Positions 17,172-26,613 of a stretch of DNA of 61,264 nt are shown piece after piece. Below the pieces are notes generated by a model. It was not told the DNA's origin and made no database searches. It was given only the letters and a program-made list of their open reading frames with translations. Numbering within the stretch: the first letter of the stretch is position 1; the number at the start of each line of letters is the position of its first letter. The position numbers were made by a program, and so were the translations under genes. Source of the DNA: Bacteroidaceae bacterium. GTDB taxonomy: Bacteria > Bacteroidota > Bacteroidia > Bacteroidales > Bacteroidaceae. The stretch spans positions 1 to 61,264 of the forward strand of contig BLLV01000215.1 of the NCBI GenBank assembly GCA_011959205.1. Direction: 5' to 3'.

Positions 17172-18290
17172 TTAAATACACCCCTTGCTTGAAGGCACCT
17201 CAAAATGATAAATATCCCTTCGGACAGCCATTTTCATAGCACGAGCCAAAGCTTTGAATATTCCCTCTATCTTATGATGCTCATTCTGTCCTTCTGCCTT
17301 GATATTTAAGTTCATACGAGCAGCATCGCTCATTGATTTAAAGAAATGAAGAAACATCTCGGTAGGCATCTCCCCTATTTTCTCCCGATGAAACTCAGCA
17401 TCCCATACCAGCCATGCACGACCACCAAAGTCCAAAGCTACCTGACAAAGGCAATCATCCATGGGCAGACAATATCCATAACGCTCAATGCCACGCTTGC
17501 TGCCCAATGCCTGATAAATACATTCACCTAAAGCGATAGCTGTATCTTCAATCGTATGATGTTCGTCCACTTCCAGATCCCCCTTTACTTGGATGGTAAG
17601 ATCAATACCTCCATGTTTTCCTATCTGCTCCAACATGTGGTCAAAAAAGCCAAGCCCTGTAGAGATATCACATTTCCCACTTCCATCCAAATTCAGGCTT
17701 ACATAAATATCTGTCTCTTTAGTGGTGCGACGGACTTCTGCCATACGTTCTCCAGCAAAAAGGAATTCGGCTACCTTATCCCAATCTGTAGTTGCCAGTA
17801 CACAATAGGATTCCAGCTTCTTTTCTTTCAGGATATCCATATTATCTTGCAGCAAGATAGCCTTACAGCCCATATTCTTAGCCAGTTCCACATCTGTAGC
17901 ACGGTCACCAATAACAAAACTGTTAGCCAAATCATAATCACCGGTAAGATATTTTCCCATCATTCCTGTTCCAGGCTTACGGGTAGGCACATGGTCTTCC
18001 GGAAAACTGCGGTCTATCAAGATATCATCAAAAGTGATGCCTTCCCCCTCCAATGTCTTCAACACCAGGTTGTGCACCGGCCAAAAGGTATCCTCAGGAA
18101 AAGAAGAAGTACCGAGGCCGTCTTGATTGGTAACCATCACAAATTCAAAGTCGAGTTTGCTACGGATAAATCCCAGATTACGGAATACCTTAGGATAAAA
18201 CTCCAATTTATGGAAAGAATCCAATTGATAATCCATCGGTGGCTCGATGACCAACGTACCGTCACGATCTATAAATAACGCCTTCTTCAT
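17172..18290 (-). CDS. hisB: bifunctional histidinol-phosphatase / imidazoleglycerol-phosphate dehydratase
   Basis: A 372-residue fusion catalysing two steps of histidine synthesis. The N-terminal HAD phosphatase (about 1-165) begins FIDRDGTLV with the catalytic DxD at D8 and D10 and has the later [10 protein letters not shown] motif. The C-terminal dehydratase (about 180-372) carries the metal-binding repeats DEHHTIED and NEHHKIEG and GFFDHMLEQ. The fused arrangement is the same as in E. coli. It is the last gene of hisG-D-C-B, 3 bp after hisC; hisH, hisA, hisF and hisI are not in this window, so the pathway genes are split. Confidence 0.95.
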   Translation of the reverse strand: MKKALFIDRDGTLVIEPPMDYQLDSFHKLEFYPKVFRNLGFIRSKLDFEFVMVTNQDGLGTSSFPEDTFWPVHNLVLKTLEGEGITFDDILIDRSFPEDHVPTRKPGTGMMGKYLTGDYDLANSFVIGDRATDVELAKNMGCKAILLQDNMDILKEKKLESYCVLATTDWDKVAEFLFAGERMAEVRRTTKETDIYVSLNLDGSGKCDISTGLGFFDHMLEQIGKHGGIDLTIQVKGDLEVDEHHTIEDTAIALGECIYQALGSKRGIERYGYCLPMDDCLCQVALDFGGRAWLVWDAEFHREKIGEMPTEMFLHFFKSMSDAARMNLNIKAEGQNEHHKIEGIFKALARAMKMAVRRDIYHFEVPSSKGCI

Positions 18291-18293
18291 ACT

Positions 18294-19334
18294 TCAACAT
18301 TCATAATTTTTCAATGCCTCCAACAACATGTCATTCTCCGGACGTGTGCCAATAGTCACACGCAAGCAATCACGGCATAAAGAAATATTGGTACGGTTAC
18401 GCACTATGATACCTTTGCCTACCAGATAATTATATATTTTCTTGGCATCTGTCACTTTAGCTAGAAAGAAATTAGCATCCGTAGGATAGATTTTCTCACA
18501 ACAAGGCAGTTCTACAAATTCATTGACCAAACGCGTCCGTTCTTCCAATAACGACTTTACCCAACGTTCCACCTCATAATGCCGGTGCAACATCGTAACC
18601 GCCTCTTTCTGTGTCAGCAGATTCACATTATACGGATATTTAATCTTACTGAAAATAGAGATGATTTCTTTAGACGCAAAGGCCATGCCCAAACGGATGG
18701 CAGCACATCCCCATGCCTTAGAAAAAGTCTGAAAGACAATCAAGTTAGGATATTTATCCAAATCGGCAAGGAAAGACGGCGCATCAGAAAAATCGGAATA
18801 AGCCTCGTCTATAATCACCAGTCCCTGGAAAGCATCCAGCAATTTTTCCATTTCCCTACGCTCCAGGTTATTACCGGTAGGATTATTGGGCGAACAAAGA
18901 AAAATCAGTTTGGTGTGATCGTCTGTTGCCGCCAATAGTTTATCGGCACTGAACTGATAGTTTTCATCCAATAACACCTTGCGATATTCTACATCATTGA
19001 CATCGGCACATACCTGATACATACCGTATGTAGGGTCAATAGCCACTACATTATCCACTCCCGGAATACAGAACGCGCGATATACCAAATCAATAGCCTC
19101 ATCACTGCCGTTCCCCAAAAAGATCGTATCGGGATCTACCTTTTTGATAGGAGCAATCATATTCTTCAGTTCCCGCTGCATAGGATCAGGATAACGGTTA
19201 TTAGGCGTATTGTACGGATTCTCGTTGGCATCCAGAAAGACAACTGCCTCCGCTCCATTATATTCGTCACGTGCCGATGAATAAGGTTTCAAGGCCCAAA
19301 TATTCGGTCGTGTCAATTCTTTCAAATCTTTCAT
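18294..19334 (-). CDS. hisC: histidinol-phosphate aminotransferase
   Basis: A 346-residue class I/II aminotransferase. It converts imidazole acetol phosphate to histidinol phosphate with glutamate as donor. Seen are [15 protein letters not shown] near the N-terminus (HisC signature), the PNNPTGN motif, DEAYSDF, and the PLP lysine in [13 protein letters not shown] (about 205-217). It lies 2 bp after hisD and 3 bp before hisB, so it is surely co-transcribed. Confidence 0.95.
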   Translation of the reverse strand: MKDLKELTRPNIWALKPYSSARDEYNGAEAVVFLDANENPYNTPNNRYPDPMQRELKNMIAPIKKVDPDTIFLGNGSDEAIDLVYRAFCIPGVDNVVAIDPTYGMYQVCADVNDVEYRKVLLDENYQFSADKLLAATDDHTKLIFLCSPNNPTGNNLERREMEKLLDAFQGLVIIDEAYSDFSDAPSFLADLDKYPNLIVFQTFSKAWGCAAIRLGMAFASKEIISIFSKIKYPYNVNLLTQKEAVTMLHRHYEVERWVKSLLEERTRLVNEFVELPCCEKIYPTDANFFLAKVTDAKKIYNYLVGKGIIVRNRTNISLCRDCLRVTIGTRPENDMLLEALKNYEC

Positions 19335-19336
19335 CT

Positions 19337-20617
19337 TTATACTGTTTTTAATCTTACGGTTACTGCATTTTTATGCGCACCCAGTTGTTCATTAGCCGCC
19401 ATCACCTCAATAGCAGGGCCGATATTCTGAATCCCCTCGCCGTTAATCTCCTGAAAAGTGATTTTACGAATAAAACTATCCAGACTCACCCCACTATACG
19501 CTTTGGCGTAACCATTGGTAGGTAAAGTATGATTGGTTCCGGATGCATAATCACCGGCACTCTCCGGAGTAAGTGAACCTAGAAATACAGATCCGGCACT
19601 GACAATACGCTCCGCCTGTTCCATATAATCCTTGGTCTCGATAATCAAATGCTCGGGAGCATATTCATTCGTCAAGTCAATTGCCTCATCCATATCCTTC
19701 ACTAGAATCAATTTGCTGTTTGCCAACGACTTTTCAGCTGTTTCCCATCTGGGAAGCAAAGCCAACTGGCGTTGCACCTCATACTCCACCTCCTTCATTA
19801 ATTTCTCAGAAGTAGTTATCAGCATGGCCTGACTATCGACTCCGTGTTCCGCCTGTGAAAGCAAATCGGCTGCCACAAACACAGGATTAGCCGTCTCATC
19901 GGCCAGCACTTCGACTTCGGAAGGACCGGCAGGCATATCTATCGCAACATCACGCAAAGAAACTTGCTGTTTGGCAGCCGTTACATATTGGTTACCCGGA
20001 CCGAAAATTTTATAAACTTTAGGCACACTTTCCGTTCCGTATGCCATGGCAGCGATAGCTTGCACCCCTCCTGCTTTGAATATTTTATTTACCCCGGCCA
20101 ATTTTGCCGCATACAAGATAGCAGGATGAACCTTTCCTTCTTTATCAGGAGGAGTGCAAAGTACAATTTCCTTGCATCCGGCAATCTGTGCCGGAGTAGC
20201 CAACATCAATACGGTAGAAAATAAAGGCGCCGTGCCTCCGGGAATATACAAGCCCACCTTTTCAATAGCAACCGCCTTCTGCCAACAAGTTACCCCGGGT
20301 ACGGTCTGCACCTTTTTCCCTTCAAACCGCTGAGAACGATGAAAAGTATGAATATTTTTCTGTGCCAGCATGATAGCTGCCTTCAATTCAATAGGCACCC
20401 CCTTTTCAGCTTCGGCAATCTCCGCTTCAGTAACTCTCAGTGAATCCAGTTTCACCTTGTCAAAACGCTCTTCATACTCCATCACCGCCTTATCCCCTTC
20501 TGTTTTCACCCTATCCAGCACTTCTTTTACTGTTTCGCGCAACATGTCCGTATTCAAAGCCGGACGACGGAGAATTTCCGGCCAGTCTTTCTTTTCGGGA
20601 TATATTATTTTCTTCAT
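19337..20617 (-). CDS. hisD: histidinol dehydrogenase
   Basis: A 426-residue NAD+-dependent enzyme that oxidises histidinol to histidine in two steps. Typical motifs are [42 protein letters not shown], the Zn-ligand segment LSQAEHG(V)DSQA, and [13 protein letters not shown] near the C-terminus. Length is normal. It follows hisG by about 50 bp in the operon. Confidence 0.96.
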   Translation of the reverse strand: MKKIIYPEKKDWPEILRRPALNTDMLRETVKEVLDRVKTEGDKAVMEYEERFDKVKLDSLRVTEAEIAEAEKGVPIELKAAIMLAQKNIHTFHRSQRFEGKKVQTVPGVTCWQKAVAIEKVGLYIPGGTAPLFSTVLMLATPAQIAGCKEIVLCTPPDKEGKVHPAILYAAKLAGVNKIFKAGGVQAIAAMAYGTESVPKVYKIFGPGNQYVTAAKQQVSLRDVAIDMPAGPSEVEVLADETANPVFVAADLLSQAEHGVDSQAMLITTSEKLMKEVEYEVQRQLALLPRWETAEKSLANSKLILVKDMDEAIDLTNEYAPEHLIIETKDYMEQAERIVSAGSVFLGSLTPESAGDYASGTNHTLPTNGYAKAYSGVSLDSFIRKITFQEINGEGIQNIGPAIEVMAANEQLGAHKNAVTVRLKTV

Positions 20618-20666
20618 ACATGTATTCTTTTATAAATGAACAAATCTCGTCCGACGTATGAGCCGG

Positions 20667-21518
20667 CTATAATATCATTTTCTCAATGGGCAATACCAAA
20701 ATACCTTCCGCGCCCAATGCCTTCAGTTTTCCGATGATCTCCCAAAAACGTTTCTCGTCAAGCACTGTATGTACCGAACTCCATCCCTCTTGTGCCAATG
20801 GCATCACCGTAGGACTCTTCATGCCCGGCAGCACTTCAATAATTTCTTTCAGGCGTTCTGTCGGCGCATTCATCAAGACATATTTCTTGTCTTCGGCAGC
20901 CTTCACCGCCTCAATACGGAACAAGAGTTCGTTCAGAATCTCCTTCTTCTCCCCGGACATATTCTTATTGCCTATCAGCAACGCCTCACTTTTCATCACC
21001 ACTTCCACTTCCTTCAAGCTATTGCTTACCAAAGTAGATCCCGAACTGACAATATCAAAAATAGCATCAGCCAGACTGATTCCCGGAGCAATCTCCACCG
21101 AACCGGTAATGACATGAATATCCGAATGAATACCATTCCGATCCATAAAATCTTTCAGAATGCCGGGATAAGAAGTCGCAATCTTGCGTCCTTCAAACCA
21201 AGACAAACCCGGATAGTCCACATCTTTAGGTATAGCCAATGACAAACGGCACTTGCTGAATCCCAAGCGTTTAATCACCTCGGCATCCTCTTTTCTCTCT
21301 ACAAACTCATTCTCGCCTACGATCCCCAAATCAGCCACTCCACCGGCCACCGACTGAGGAATGTCATCATCGCGAAGGAAAAGGACCTCGATAGGGAAAT
21401 TGGATGACTGGACTAAAAGGATTCTTTTGGAGGTGGAGATTTTAATATCCGCCTCTTGTAATAATGCCATTGTCTCTTCAAACAAACGGCCTTTTGACTG
21501 TACTGCAATTCTAAGCAT
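20667..21518 (-). CDS. hisG: ATP phosphoribosyltransferase, long form
   Basis: A 283-residue HisG of the long, hexameric class. It catalyses the first and feedback-inhibited step of histidine synthesis. The catalytic part includes LRIAVQSKGRLFEET, the GVADLGIVGEN segment and the PRPP loop AIFDIVSSGSTLVSN. The C-terminal ~75 residues (MKSPTVMPLAQEGWSSVHTV) form the regulatory, histidine-binding domain. It is the first structural gene after the His-codon leader and attenuator at 21551-21664. Confidence 0.95.
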   Translation of the reverse strand: MLRIAVQSKGRLFEETMALLQEADIKISTSKRILLVQSSNFPIEVLFLRDDDIPQSVAGGVADLGIVGENEFVERKEDAEVIKRLGFSKCRLSLAIPKDVDYPGLSWFEGRKIATSYPGILKDFMDRNGIHSDIHVITGSVEIAPGISLADAIFDIVSSGSTLVSNSLKEVEVVMKSEALLIGNKNMSGEKKEILNELLFRIEAVKAAEDKKYVLMNAPTERLKEIIEVLPGMKSPTVMPLAQEGWSSVHTVLDEKRFWEIIGKLKALGAEGILVLPIEKMIL

Positions 21519-21550
21519 GATTCTATCTGTTTCTAATTATTAATCGGCAA

Positions 21551-21582
21551 TAAAAAAGGGCTTACCGTTTTCGGCAAGCCCT
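21551..21582 (-). terminator. attenuator terminator of the his operon
   Basis: On the minus strand an 11-bp stem (AGGGCTTGCCG / CGGTAAGCCCT, one G-T wobble) with an AAAA loop is followed directly by six T residues. It lies between the His-rich leader peptide and hisG, 33 bp before the hisG start. AATGAT at 21585-21590, next to the stem, is complementary to the end of the His-codon run, one possible competing pairing. Confidence 0.88.
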
Positions 21583-21619
21583 ATATCATTATACTACAAT
21601 ATCACCTTAGCCCACCGAG

Positions 21620-21664
21620 TTATTCGTTAGGAAAATGATGATGATGTGTAGCTGTTCTAACCAT
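21620..21664 (-). CDS. hisL: histidine operon leader peptide
   Basis: A 14-codon frame encodes MVRTATHHHHFPNE with four consecutive His codons (all CAT). It begins 16 bp after the presumed transcription start, follows a well-placed promoter, and is followed 37 bp later by an intrinsic terminator upstream of hisG. That is the layout of classical ribosome-mediated attenuation: when charged tRNA-His is short the ribosome should stall on the His codons and let transcription continue into hisG-D-C-B. It is functionally analogous to enterobacterial hisL but not similar to it in sequence, so the gene symbol denotes role only. Confidence 0.85.
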   Translation of the reverse strand: MVRTATHHHHFPNE

Positions 21665-21686
21665 AGTCTTTTCTTTTTATTTGCGA

Positions 21687-21718
21687 CAAAAGTAAAGTTT
21701 ATATTTGATATTAGCAAA
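21687..21718 (-). promoter_or_regulatory. promoter of the his operon leader
   Basis: On the minus strand TTTG (21715-21718), a 20-bp spacer and TACTTTTG (21687-21694) match the Bacteroides -33/-7 consensus. The start of transcription would be near 21680, about 16 nt before the leader ATG at 21664. Confidence 0.75.
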
Positions 21719-21747
21719 TAATTATCGCAAAAACTTTATTTTTCCTT

Positions 21748-22239
21748 TCAAATTAAAGGAATTATCTCTTCCGGTTCTACCTCGCAGCTCAAGAAATGCA
21801 TTTCTTCCTTCGCCTTCTCCTGCGGAAAAGTGAAATAAGTGCACAGCGCCTTGGTGCAAAGTTCCTCCTTATTATTATAAATAGCCGCTTCTATAAATAC
21901 GATATTGCGCTTACTCTCCTTTATGGAAGCCTTCAGTACAATATGCGAATCGTTAGTATTCACAGGCTTCATATAGCGGGTTTCCATTTTGGAGGTAACC
22001 CCGGTAGTCTGTAGTTTACGCAAAACGACCCATGCACAAATCTCATCCAGCAGCACCGCCTGAATCCCTCCATGCAACGTATCAATCCACCCCTGAAACT
22101 GTGGCTGAGGTTTCCATATACTGATTACCTCATCCCCGTCTTCATAAAATTCCATCTTCACCCCGGCTTCATTGTTGGGAGCACAGCCGAAGCAATTATA
22201 TCCTTCCATCCCCTTCCAGGGATTGATTATCTTTTTCAT
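21748..22239 (-). CDS. PaaI/hotdog-fold thioesterase family protein
   Basis: A 163-residue hotdog-fold protein. The central segment GWIDTLHGGIQAVLLDEICAWV has the HGG(I)xxxLLDE signature of PaaI-type acyl-CoA thioesterases, followed by the ETRYMKPV beta strand. It opens with YNCFGCAPNNEAG, a Cys-containing N-terminus seen in a subgroup of these proteins. It should hydrolyse an acyl-CoA whose identity cannot be deduced. It follows the Dabb gene by 10 bp and both run from the promoter near 22.62 kb. Confidence 0.85.
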   Translation of the reverse strand: MKKIINPWKGMEGYNCFGCAPNNEAGVKMEFYEDGDEVISIWKPQPQFQGWIDTLHGGIQAVLLDEICAWVVLRKLQTTGVTSKMETRYMKPVNTNDSHIVLKASIKESKRNIVFIEAAIYNNKEELCTKALCTYFTFPQEKAKEEMHFLSCEVEPEEIIPLI

Positions 22240-22249
22240 AGGCTATCTT

Positions 22250-22549
22250 TTAAAATTCATAATCCACGCAGGCCCGATCTGCCTTGACTTCCTTTAAAAG
22301 GCCGGCAGCCGCTACATGATCCGGATGAACAGCATAGGCACCGACATCTGCCAGCGTATCGAATTCACTATCCAGGCAAATATCCCATTTTTCAGCAGGA
22401 TTGGCATTCAGTCCCACAAATATATGACGGATAAAACCTATCTTGGCCGGCAAAGCTTCAATAGCCGCCTTAAAATCATTCATCACTTTCCATTTTTCTT
22501 CCTGTGAAAGAGTTTCTTTCAATTTAAACAAAACAATGTGCTTAACCAT
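22250..22549 (-). CDS. Dabb (stress-responsive alpha-beta barrel) family protein
   Basis: A 99-residue ferredoxin-like dimeric barrel. It starts MVKHIVLFKLKE, continues with LPAKIGFIRHIFVGLN, and contains DICLDSEFDTLADVGAYAVHPDHVAAAG, all typical of the Dabb family. Function in this family is mostly unknown (some relatives act as small hydrolase-like or polyketide cyclase-like proteins). First gene of a two-gene transcript with the thioesterase. Confidence 0.9.
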   Translation of the reverse strand: MVKHIVLFKLKETLSQEEKWKVMNDFKAAIEALPAKIGFIRHIFVGLNANPAEKWDICLDSEFDTLADVGAYAVHPDHVAAAGLLKEVKADRACVDYEF

Positions 22550-22573
22550 ACTTGATATTTTAATTAATTATCC

Positions 22574-22581
22574 TACTTTTG
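22574..22581 (+). promoter_or_regulatory. -7 box of the udk transcript
   Basis: TACTTTTG matches TAnnTTTG and points toward udk, giving a leader of about 65 nt. A short hairpin (GGCTAA/TTAGCC near 22595-22610) lies in that leader. Confidence 0.55.
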
Positions 22582-22615
22582 TAATTGACACAAGGCTAAG
22601 GTATTTAGCCTGATG

Positions 22616-22623
22616 CAAAAGTA
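22616..22623 (-). promoter_or_regulatory. -7 box of the Dabb-thioesterase transcript
   Basis: On the minus strand TACTTTTG followed by C is a full TAnnTTTGC match, 66 bp upstream of the Dabb start. It overlaps the leader of the divergent udk gene. Confidence 0.55.
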
Positions 22624-22654
22624 ACAGTTTTGTTTTAAAATACAGTCTATTATT

Positions 22655-23266
22655 ATGATAATTATTGGCATAGCTGGCGGAACCGGTTCAGGAAAAACCA
22701 CTGTAGTTAGAAAAATCATAGAGAGCCTGCCCTCAGGTTCCGTTGCAGTCATTCCACAAGACTCCTATTATAATGATCAGTCATCCATTCCCTTGGAAGT
22801 ACGTAAACAAACCAATTTCGACCATCCCGACGCTTTTGACTGGCAGCTCTTTGAAGAACAGATTGCCGATCTGCGCAAAGGGCATCCCATTGAGCAACCC
22901 ACCTATTCTTATCTAGTATGCACACGCCTGCCGGAGACCATTCATGTAGAGCCCAAGGAAGTCATCATTGTGGAAGGTATCATGAGTCTCTATGACAAAG
23001 AGTTACGAGACCTGATGGACTTGAAGATTTTTGTGGATGCCGAACCGGACGAGCGTTTGCTGCGTGTAATTACCCGCGACATGGTGGAACGCGGCCACCC
23101 CTTGGAAATGCTGATAGACAAATACCGGAACATTCTGAAACCGATGCATGACGAATTCATAGAGCCTACCAAGCAATATGCCGACATTATCATTCCCAAT
23201 GGAGGCAACAACCAAAAGGCCATTGAAATCCTTAAACTATATATTGAAAAAATTTTAGGAAGATGA
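22655..23266 (+). CDS. udk: uridine kinase
   Basis: A 203-residue P-loop kinase that phosphorylates uridine (and cytidine) for pyrimidine salvage. The Walker A motif GGTGSGKTT is at 9-17, followed by QDSYYND, the FDHPDAFDW substrate segment, QPTYSYL, EGIMSLYD and the lid segment RVITRDMVERGHP. Length is normal. The stop overlaps the start of the MltF-like gene by 4 bp, so the two are translationally coupled. Confidence 0.95.
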   Translation: MIIIGIAGGTGSGKTTVVRKIIESLPSGSVAVIPQDSYYNDQSSIPLEVRKQTNFDHPDAFDWQLFEEQIADLRKGHPIEQPTYSYLVCTRLPETIHVEPKEVIIVEGIMSLYDKELRDLMDLKIFVDAEPDERLLRVITRDMVERGHPLEMLIDKYRNILKPMHDEFIEPTKQYADIIIPNGGNNQKAIEILKLYIEKILGR

Positions 23267-24642
23267 AAAATGTCTGGCTATTAGTCCTTGCCTGTATATG
23301 CATGATAGCGTGCCGCAACCGGCAACAATCTGCCGAAGTGACAAATTATGATTTGCCGCAGATAAAAGACAGCGGAGAATTAGTAGTCCTGACCTTGAAC
23401 AGTTCCACTTCTTATTTCGATTATCGGGGCGAACCTATGGGATTCCAGTATGAGCTGGCCGATCAGTTCGCCCGTTCACTGGGCGTAAAACTGAAAGTAA
23501 AAGTAGCACAGAATGCCCGTGATCTGGTTCATAAGCTATTGCAAGGAGAAGGAGACCTGATAGCCTATAACCTGCCTGTCACCAAAGAGTTTAAAGACAG
23601 TGTAGAGTTTTGCGGAGAAGATATCATCACCCATCAGGTATTGGTACAACGTAATACTCAAAAAAAGAAAAAAGCACTGAACAATGTGACAGAATTAATC
23701 GGGAAAGAAGTCTATGTAAAACCGGGGAAGTATCTGGAACGTCTCATCAATCTGGATAAAGAACTGGGTGGCGGCATATTGATACACAAAGTCGATAATG
23801 ACAGCATCACCACCGAAGATTTAATCATGCAGGTTTCCAATGGTGAGATAGATTATGCCATCTGCGACAACGACCTGGCCAAATTAAACAAGACTTATTA
23901 CCCCAATCTGAATATTGACCTGGCTGTCAGTTTTGACCAACGTGCCTCATGGGCCGTACGTAAGACCTCACCGCTACTAGGTGAAGCGGCCACTAAATGG
24001 CATCAGGAAAATATGACTTCTCCTGCCTATCAGGCCAGTAGCAAACGTTATTTTGAAATAAGCAAACGGACACCTCACGGTTCCATCTTGTCCGTCAAGG
24101 ACGGAAAGATTTCACACTTCGATGCTCTGTTCAAGAAATATGCCAAAGAAATAGACTGGGACTGGCGTATTTTAGCCTCCCTGGCCTATACGGAATCAAA
24201 CTTTGATACGACAGCCGTATCATGGGCAGGCGCGAAAGGGTTAATGCAGCTCATGCCCCGGACAGCACGCGCTATGGGAGTTCCTCCCGGTAAAGAACAG
24301 AATCCGGAAGAGAGTATAAAGGCCGCCGTGAAATATATCGCTGCCACGTCCCGTTCTTTCCATGCGATAAAAGATGAAAACGAACGGATGAAATTTGTCT
24401 TGGCGGCTTATAACGCCGGAATAGGACATGTTCTGGATGCCATGGCGCTGGCTGAAAAATATGGCAAGAATAAATATGTATGGAGCAACAGCGTAGATGA
24501 CTATATCCTGCTTAAAAGTAATGAAGAATATTTCAATGATCCGGTTTGTAAGAACGGATATTTCCGAGGGGTAGAGACTTACAATTTCGTTAAGGAAGTA
24601 ATGAGCAGAGGGGAAGTGTACAAAAAGAAAATCAAAGACTGA
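23263..24642 (+). CDS. MltF-like membrane-bound lytic transglycosylase
   Basis: A 459-residue lipoprotein-like protein: signal sequence with a lipobox-type CMIAC end (Cys about 17). Residues 35-265 resemble a periplasmic solute-binding domain (SBP family 3, e.g. GELVVLTLNSSTSYFDYRGEPMGF) and residues 285-440 a soluble lytic transglycosylase domain, with the catalytic Glu in AYTESNFDTTAVSWAGAKGLMQLMP and the AAYNAGIGHV motif. This is the MltF arrangement. It would cleave peptidoglycan strands to 1,6-anhydro products. Coupled to udk by a 4-bp overlap. Confidence 0.93.
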   Translation: MKNVWLLVLACICMIACRNRQQSAEVTNYDLPQIKDSGELVVLTLNSSTSYFDYRGEPMGFQYELADQFARSLGVKLKVKVAQNARDLVHKLLQGEGDLIAYNLPVTKEFKDSVEFCGEDIITHQVLVQRNTQKKKKALNNVTELIGKEVYVKPGKYLERLINLDKELGGGILIHKVDNDSITTEDLIMQVSNGEIDYAICDNDLAKLNKTYYPNLNIDLAVSFDQRASWAVRKTSPLLGEAATKWHQENMTSPAYQASSKRYFEISKRTPHGSILSVKDGKISHFDALFKKYAKEIDWDWRILASLAYTESNFDTTAVSWAGAKGLMQLMPRTARAMGVPPGKEQNPEESIKAAVKYIAATSRSFHAIKDENERMKFVLAAYNAGIGHVLDAMALAEKYGKNKYVWSNSVDDYILLKSNEEYFNDPVCKNGYFRGVETYNFVKEVMSRGEVYKKKIKD

Positions 24643-24657
24643 CAGCCACTCCTTTTA

Positions 24658-25467
24658 TTATTTCAGGTGGATTTTTAAAACCAGTCCGCCGGAGAAGTAA
24701 CGGCAGCGGTTGAACTCTATCACGGCATTGATATAATCTTTCCAAAAGCTGTATTCAGCACCTATATTCATTGTACGGGCGTCATATTCAGCCATAAGGT
24801 TGAGTTTATTAACGGCTTTCATCAAAGGCTGATTGCCAAGTAATTGAAAGCGGAAATTAGCACCTATGGCAGGACCATTCAAATGATAATCTGTCCGTTT
24901 GTTATAGACGTATGCCAAATGGATACCCAACTCTCCTGTATTTCTAATAGACAGATGTTTTGTAACAGCCAGATAATACCGCTGCCAATGACCGTTTCCG
25001 GATGCACTACCAGTCATACCGATACCATAATCCTTTTCAGAAGTCCTGTCATTGGTACCAGGATCATTCGCTCCCAACACAATCTGAGGAGTCCATTCCT
25101 TCCACCAGCCTTCTTTCCAAAGGCGCAACCTGCCCGAGAACTGACGATCCTGATTGCAATATTTGCCCCAGACTGATTCCGGATAATATGTACTGCCATA
25201 AAGAGCCTTATGCAAAGTACAGGCATATCCTACTTCCAACCAAGGAAAAATGGTTATATTAATAAAATAATTACCCGTATCATAACTCCAATGTTCCGGT
25301 GTTGCTTCCGTATCCAGAAAAGCGCCGCCAAACATAAAAGTCTTGTCACGCTGCATCTCCCCTGTCGGCATGTGAAGCAAACCTGTCGTTCCATACACAA
25401 ACTGGGCTCTCAAAACAGACGGACACAACAGGAGCACCATCAGCCCGACCCATGAAAGTGTTCTCAT
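24658..25467 (-). CDS. YjbH-domain outer-membrane-type protein
   Basis: A 269-residue exported protein with signal peptide 1-21 (RAQF). The first mature segment (YGTTGLLHMPTGEMQRDKTFMFGGAF) resembles the YjbH domain linked to exopolysaccharide production, and the alternating aromatic strands, ending in a C-terminal hydrophobic strand, suggest an outer-membrane beta-barrel. It overlaps the upstream glycosyltransferase gene by 4 bp and so is probably co-transcribed with it. The exact role is unknown; assignment to YjbH is by resemblance and not certain. Confidence 0.65.
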   Translation of the reverse strand: MRTLSWVGLMVLLLCPSVLRAQFVYGTTGLLHMPTGEMQRDKTFMFGGAFLDTEATPEHWSYDTGNYFINITIFPWLEVGYACTLHKALYGSTYYPESVWGKYCNQDRQFSGRLRLWKEGWWKEWTPQIVLGANDPGTNDRTSEKDYGIGMTGSASGNGHWQRYYLAVTKHLSIRNTGELGIHLAYVYNKRTDYHLNGPAIGANFRFQLLGNQPLMKAVNKLNLMAEYDARTMNIGAEYSFWKDYINAVIEFNRCRYFSGGLVLKIHLK

Positions 25468-26552
25468 TTTTTCAAATTTTCATAAACATCAGCCACCCGG
25501 AGAGCTATTCCATCCCATCCATACTTTTCCATATCGTAATGTACCTGTTCAAAATCCCCATCTATTATTTCCTGTAATTTACCAGCCAACCGCTCTATAT
25601 TACCGGTTTCAAAATAACAGCCGGCGTCCAGCCCCATTTCTTTATTGGCGGGAATATCACTCACAATGACAGGCAACTGGTAACTCATGGCTTCCAACAG
25701 AGCGATAGGAAGCCCCTCATGCGATGAAGGCAATACATAACAACGGGCGTTTGTCAAAAGCGAATGCAATTTTTTCCCTTTCACGAATCCGGTCAGTATC
25801 ACACCGTTTTCCTTCGCTTCCCTTTTCAATGCACGCGAATATTCATCCTCAAAATCCGTATCTCCGGCTAACACCAGCCGACATCCTTTTTTATCTACCC
25901 TCCGGAAAGCCTCCACCAAATGATGAAGATTCTTTTCGGGTACAAAACGGCACATACCCAATATGTAGTTTCTTTCAGTTATTCCCAATTCCCTAAAATA
26001 CTCAGGGCAGTTCGTATAATCGGGACAAGGCACACCATTATAAATCAGATGAACCTGCTCGGTTCTACCATATTTCCGCTTGATCAGATTGCGGATCACC
26101 TCACTGATAACTATAACCTCATCTGCAAACATGCATCCCATGCGCTCTCCCCATTTCAAAACCATTTTGGCCATAGTCCCCCATTTGTCACGATCATAAT
26201 CCGGACCATGGTGGGTAAACACCACTTTCAGTCCCAATATTTTAGCATACGGTACAAGCAATGCCGGTCCGATGGCATGAATATGCAATACATCCGCCCC
26301 CAACAGTTTTGCCTTATTCACCGCCTTGAACGTATGAATAATCGCTTCAAACGATTTCTGTTTAGGAGATTCTATATCTATCAGTTTCACACCGTTCCAT
26401 TCCGTCAACCCGTCATGCACATAATTCTTCCGGCGGATAACCGTCACATCCTCCCCCCTCCTTGCGATACGCGGAAAAAGCTCCTCACAATGCGTTTCCA
26501 CACCACCCATCACATCGGGAATGCCACGGGTACCAGTCACAATAATCTTCAT
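25464..26552 (-). CDS. glycosyltransferase family 4
   Basis: A 362-residue GT-B glycosyltransferase. N-terminal half starts IIVTGTRGIPDVMGGVETHCEELF, the glycine-rich acceptor-side loop; the C-terminal GT4 half has MCRFVPEKNLHHLVEAF and the EX7E motif in PSSHEGLPIALLEAMSYQLPVI. The opening resembles rhamnosyltransferase-type or WcaA-like proteins; donor and acceptor cannot be deduced. It makes a two-gene unit with the YjbH-like protein. Confidence 0.88.
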   Translation of the reverse strand: MKIIVTGTRGIPDVMGGVETHCEELFPRIARRGEDVTVIRRKNYVHDGLTEWNGVKLIDIESPKQKSFEAIIHTFKAVNKAKLLGADVLHIHAIGPALLVPYAKILGLKVVFTHHGPDYDRDKWGTMAKMVLKWGERMGCMFADEVIVISEVIRNLIKRKYGRTEQVHLIYNGVPCPDYTNCPEYFRELGITERNYILGMCRFVPEKNLHHLVEAFRRVDKKGCRLVLAGDTDFEDEYSRALKREAKENGVILTGFVKGKKLHSLLTNARCYVLPSSHEGLPIALLEAMSYQLPVIVSDIPANKEMGLDAGCYFETGNIERLAGKLQEIIDGDFEQVHYDMEKYGWDGIALRVADVYENLKK

Positions 26553-26582
26553 AAAGAATAAAGCAGTTTAAAATAAAAACAG

Positions 26583-26590
26583 TAGATTTG
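26583..26590 (+). promoter_or_regulatory. -7 box of a small membrane-protein gene
   Basis: TAGATTTG followed by C is a full TAnnTTTGC match, 23 bp upstream of the ATG at 26614. Confidence 0.55.
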
Positions 26591-26613
26591 CGACATTAAA
26601 TGTCAATCAGCCA

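Noticed and set aside
22595..22612. Riboswitch in the udk leader
   Set aside because: Only a 7-bp hairpin is present; the leader is too short for a known class.
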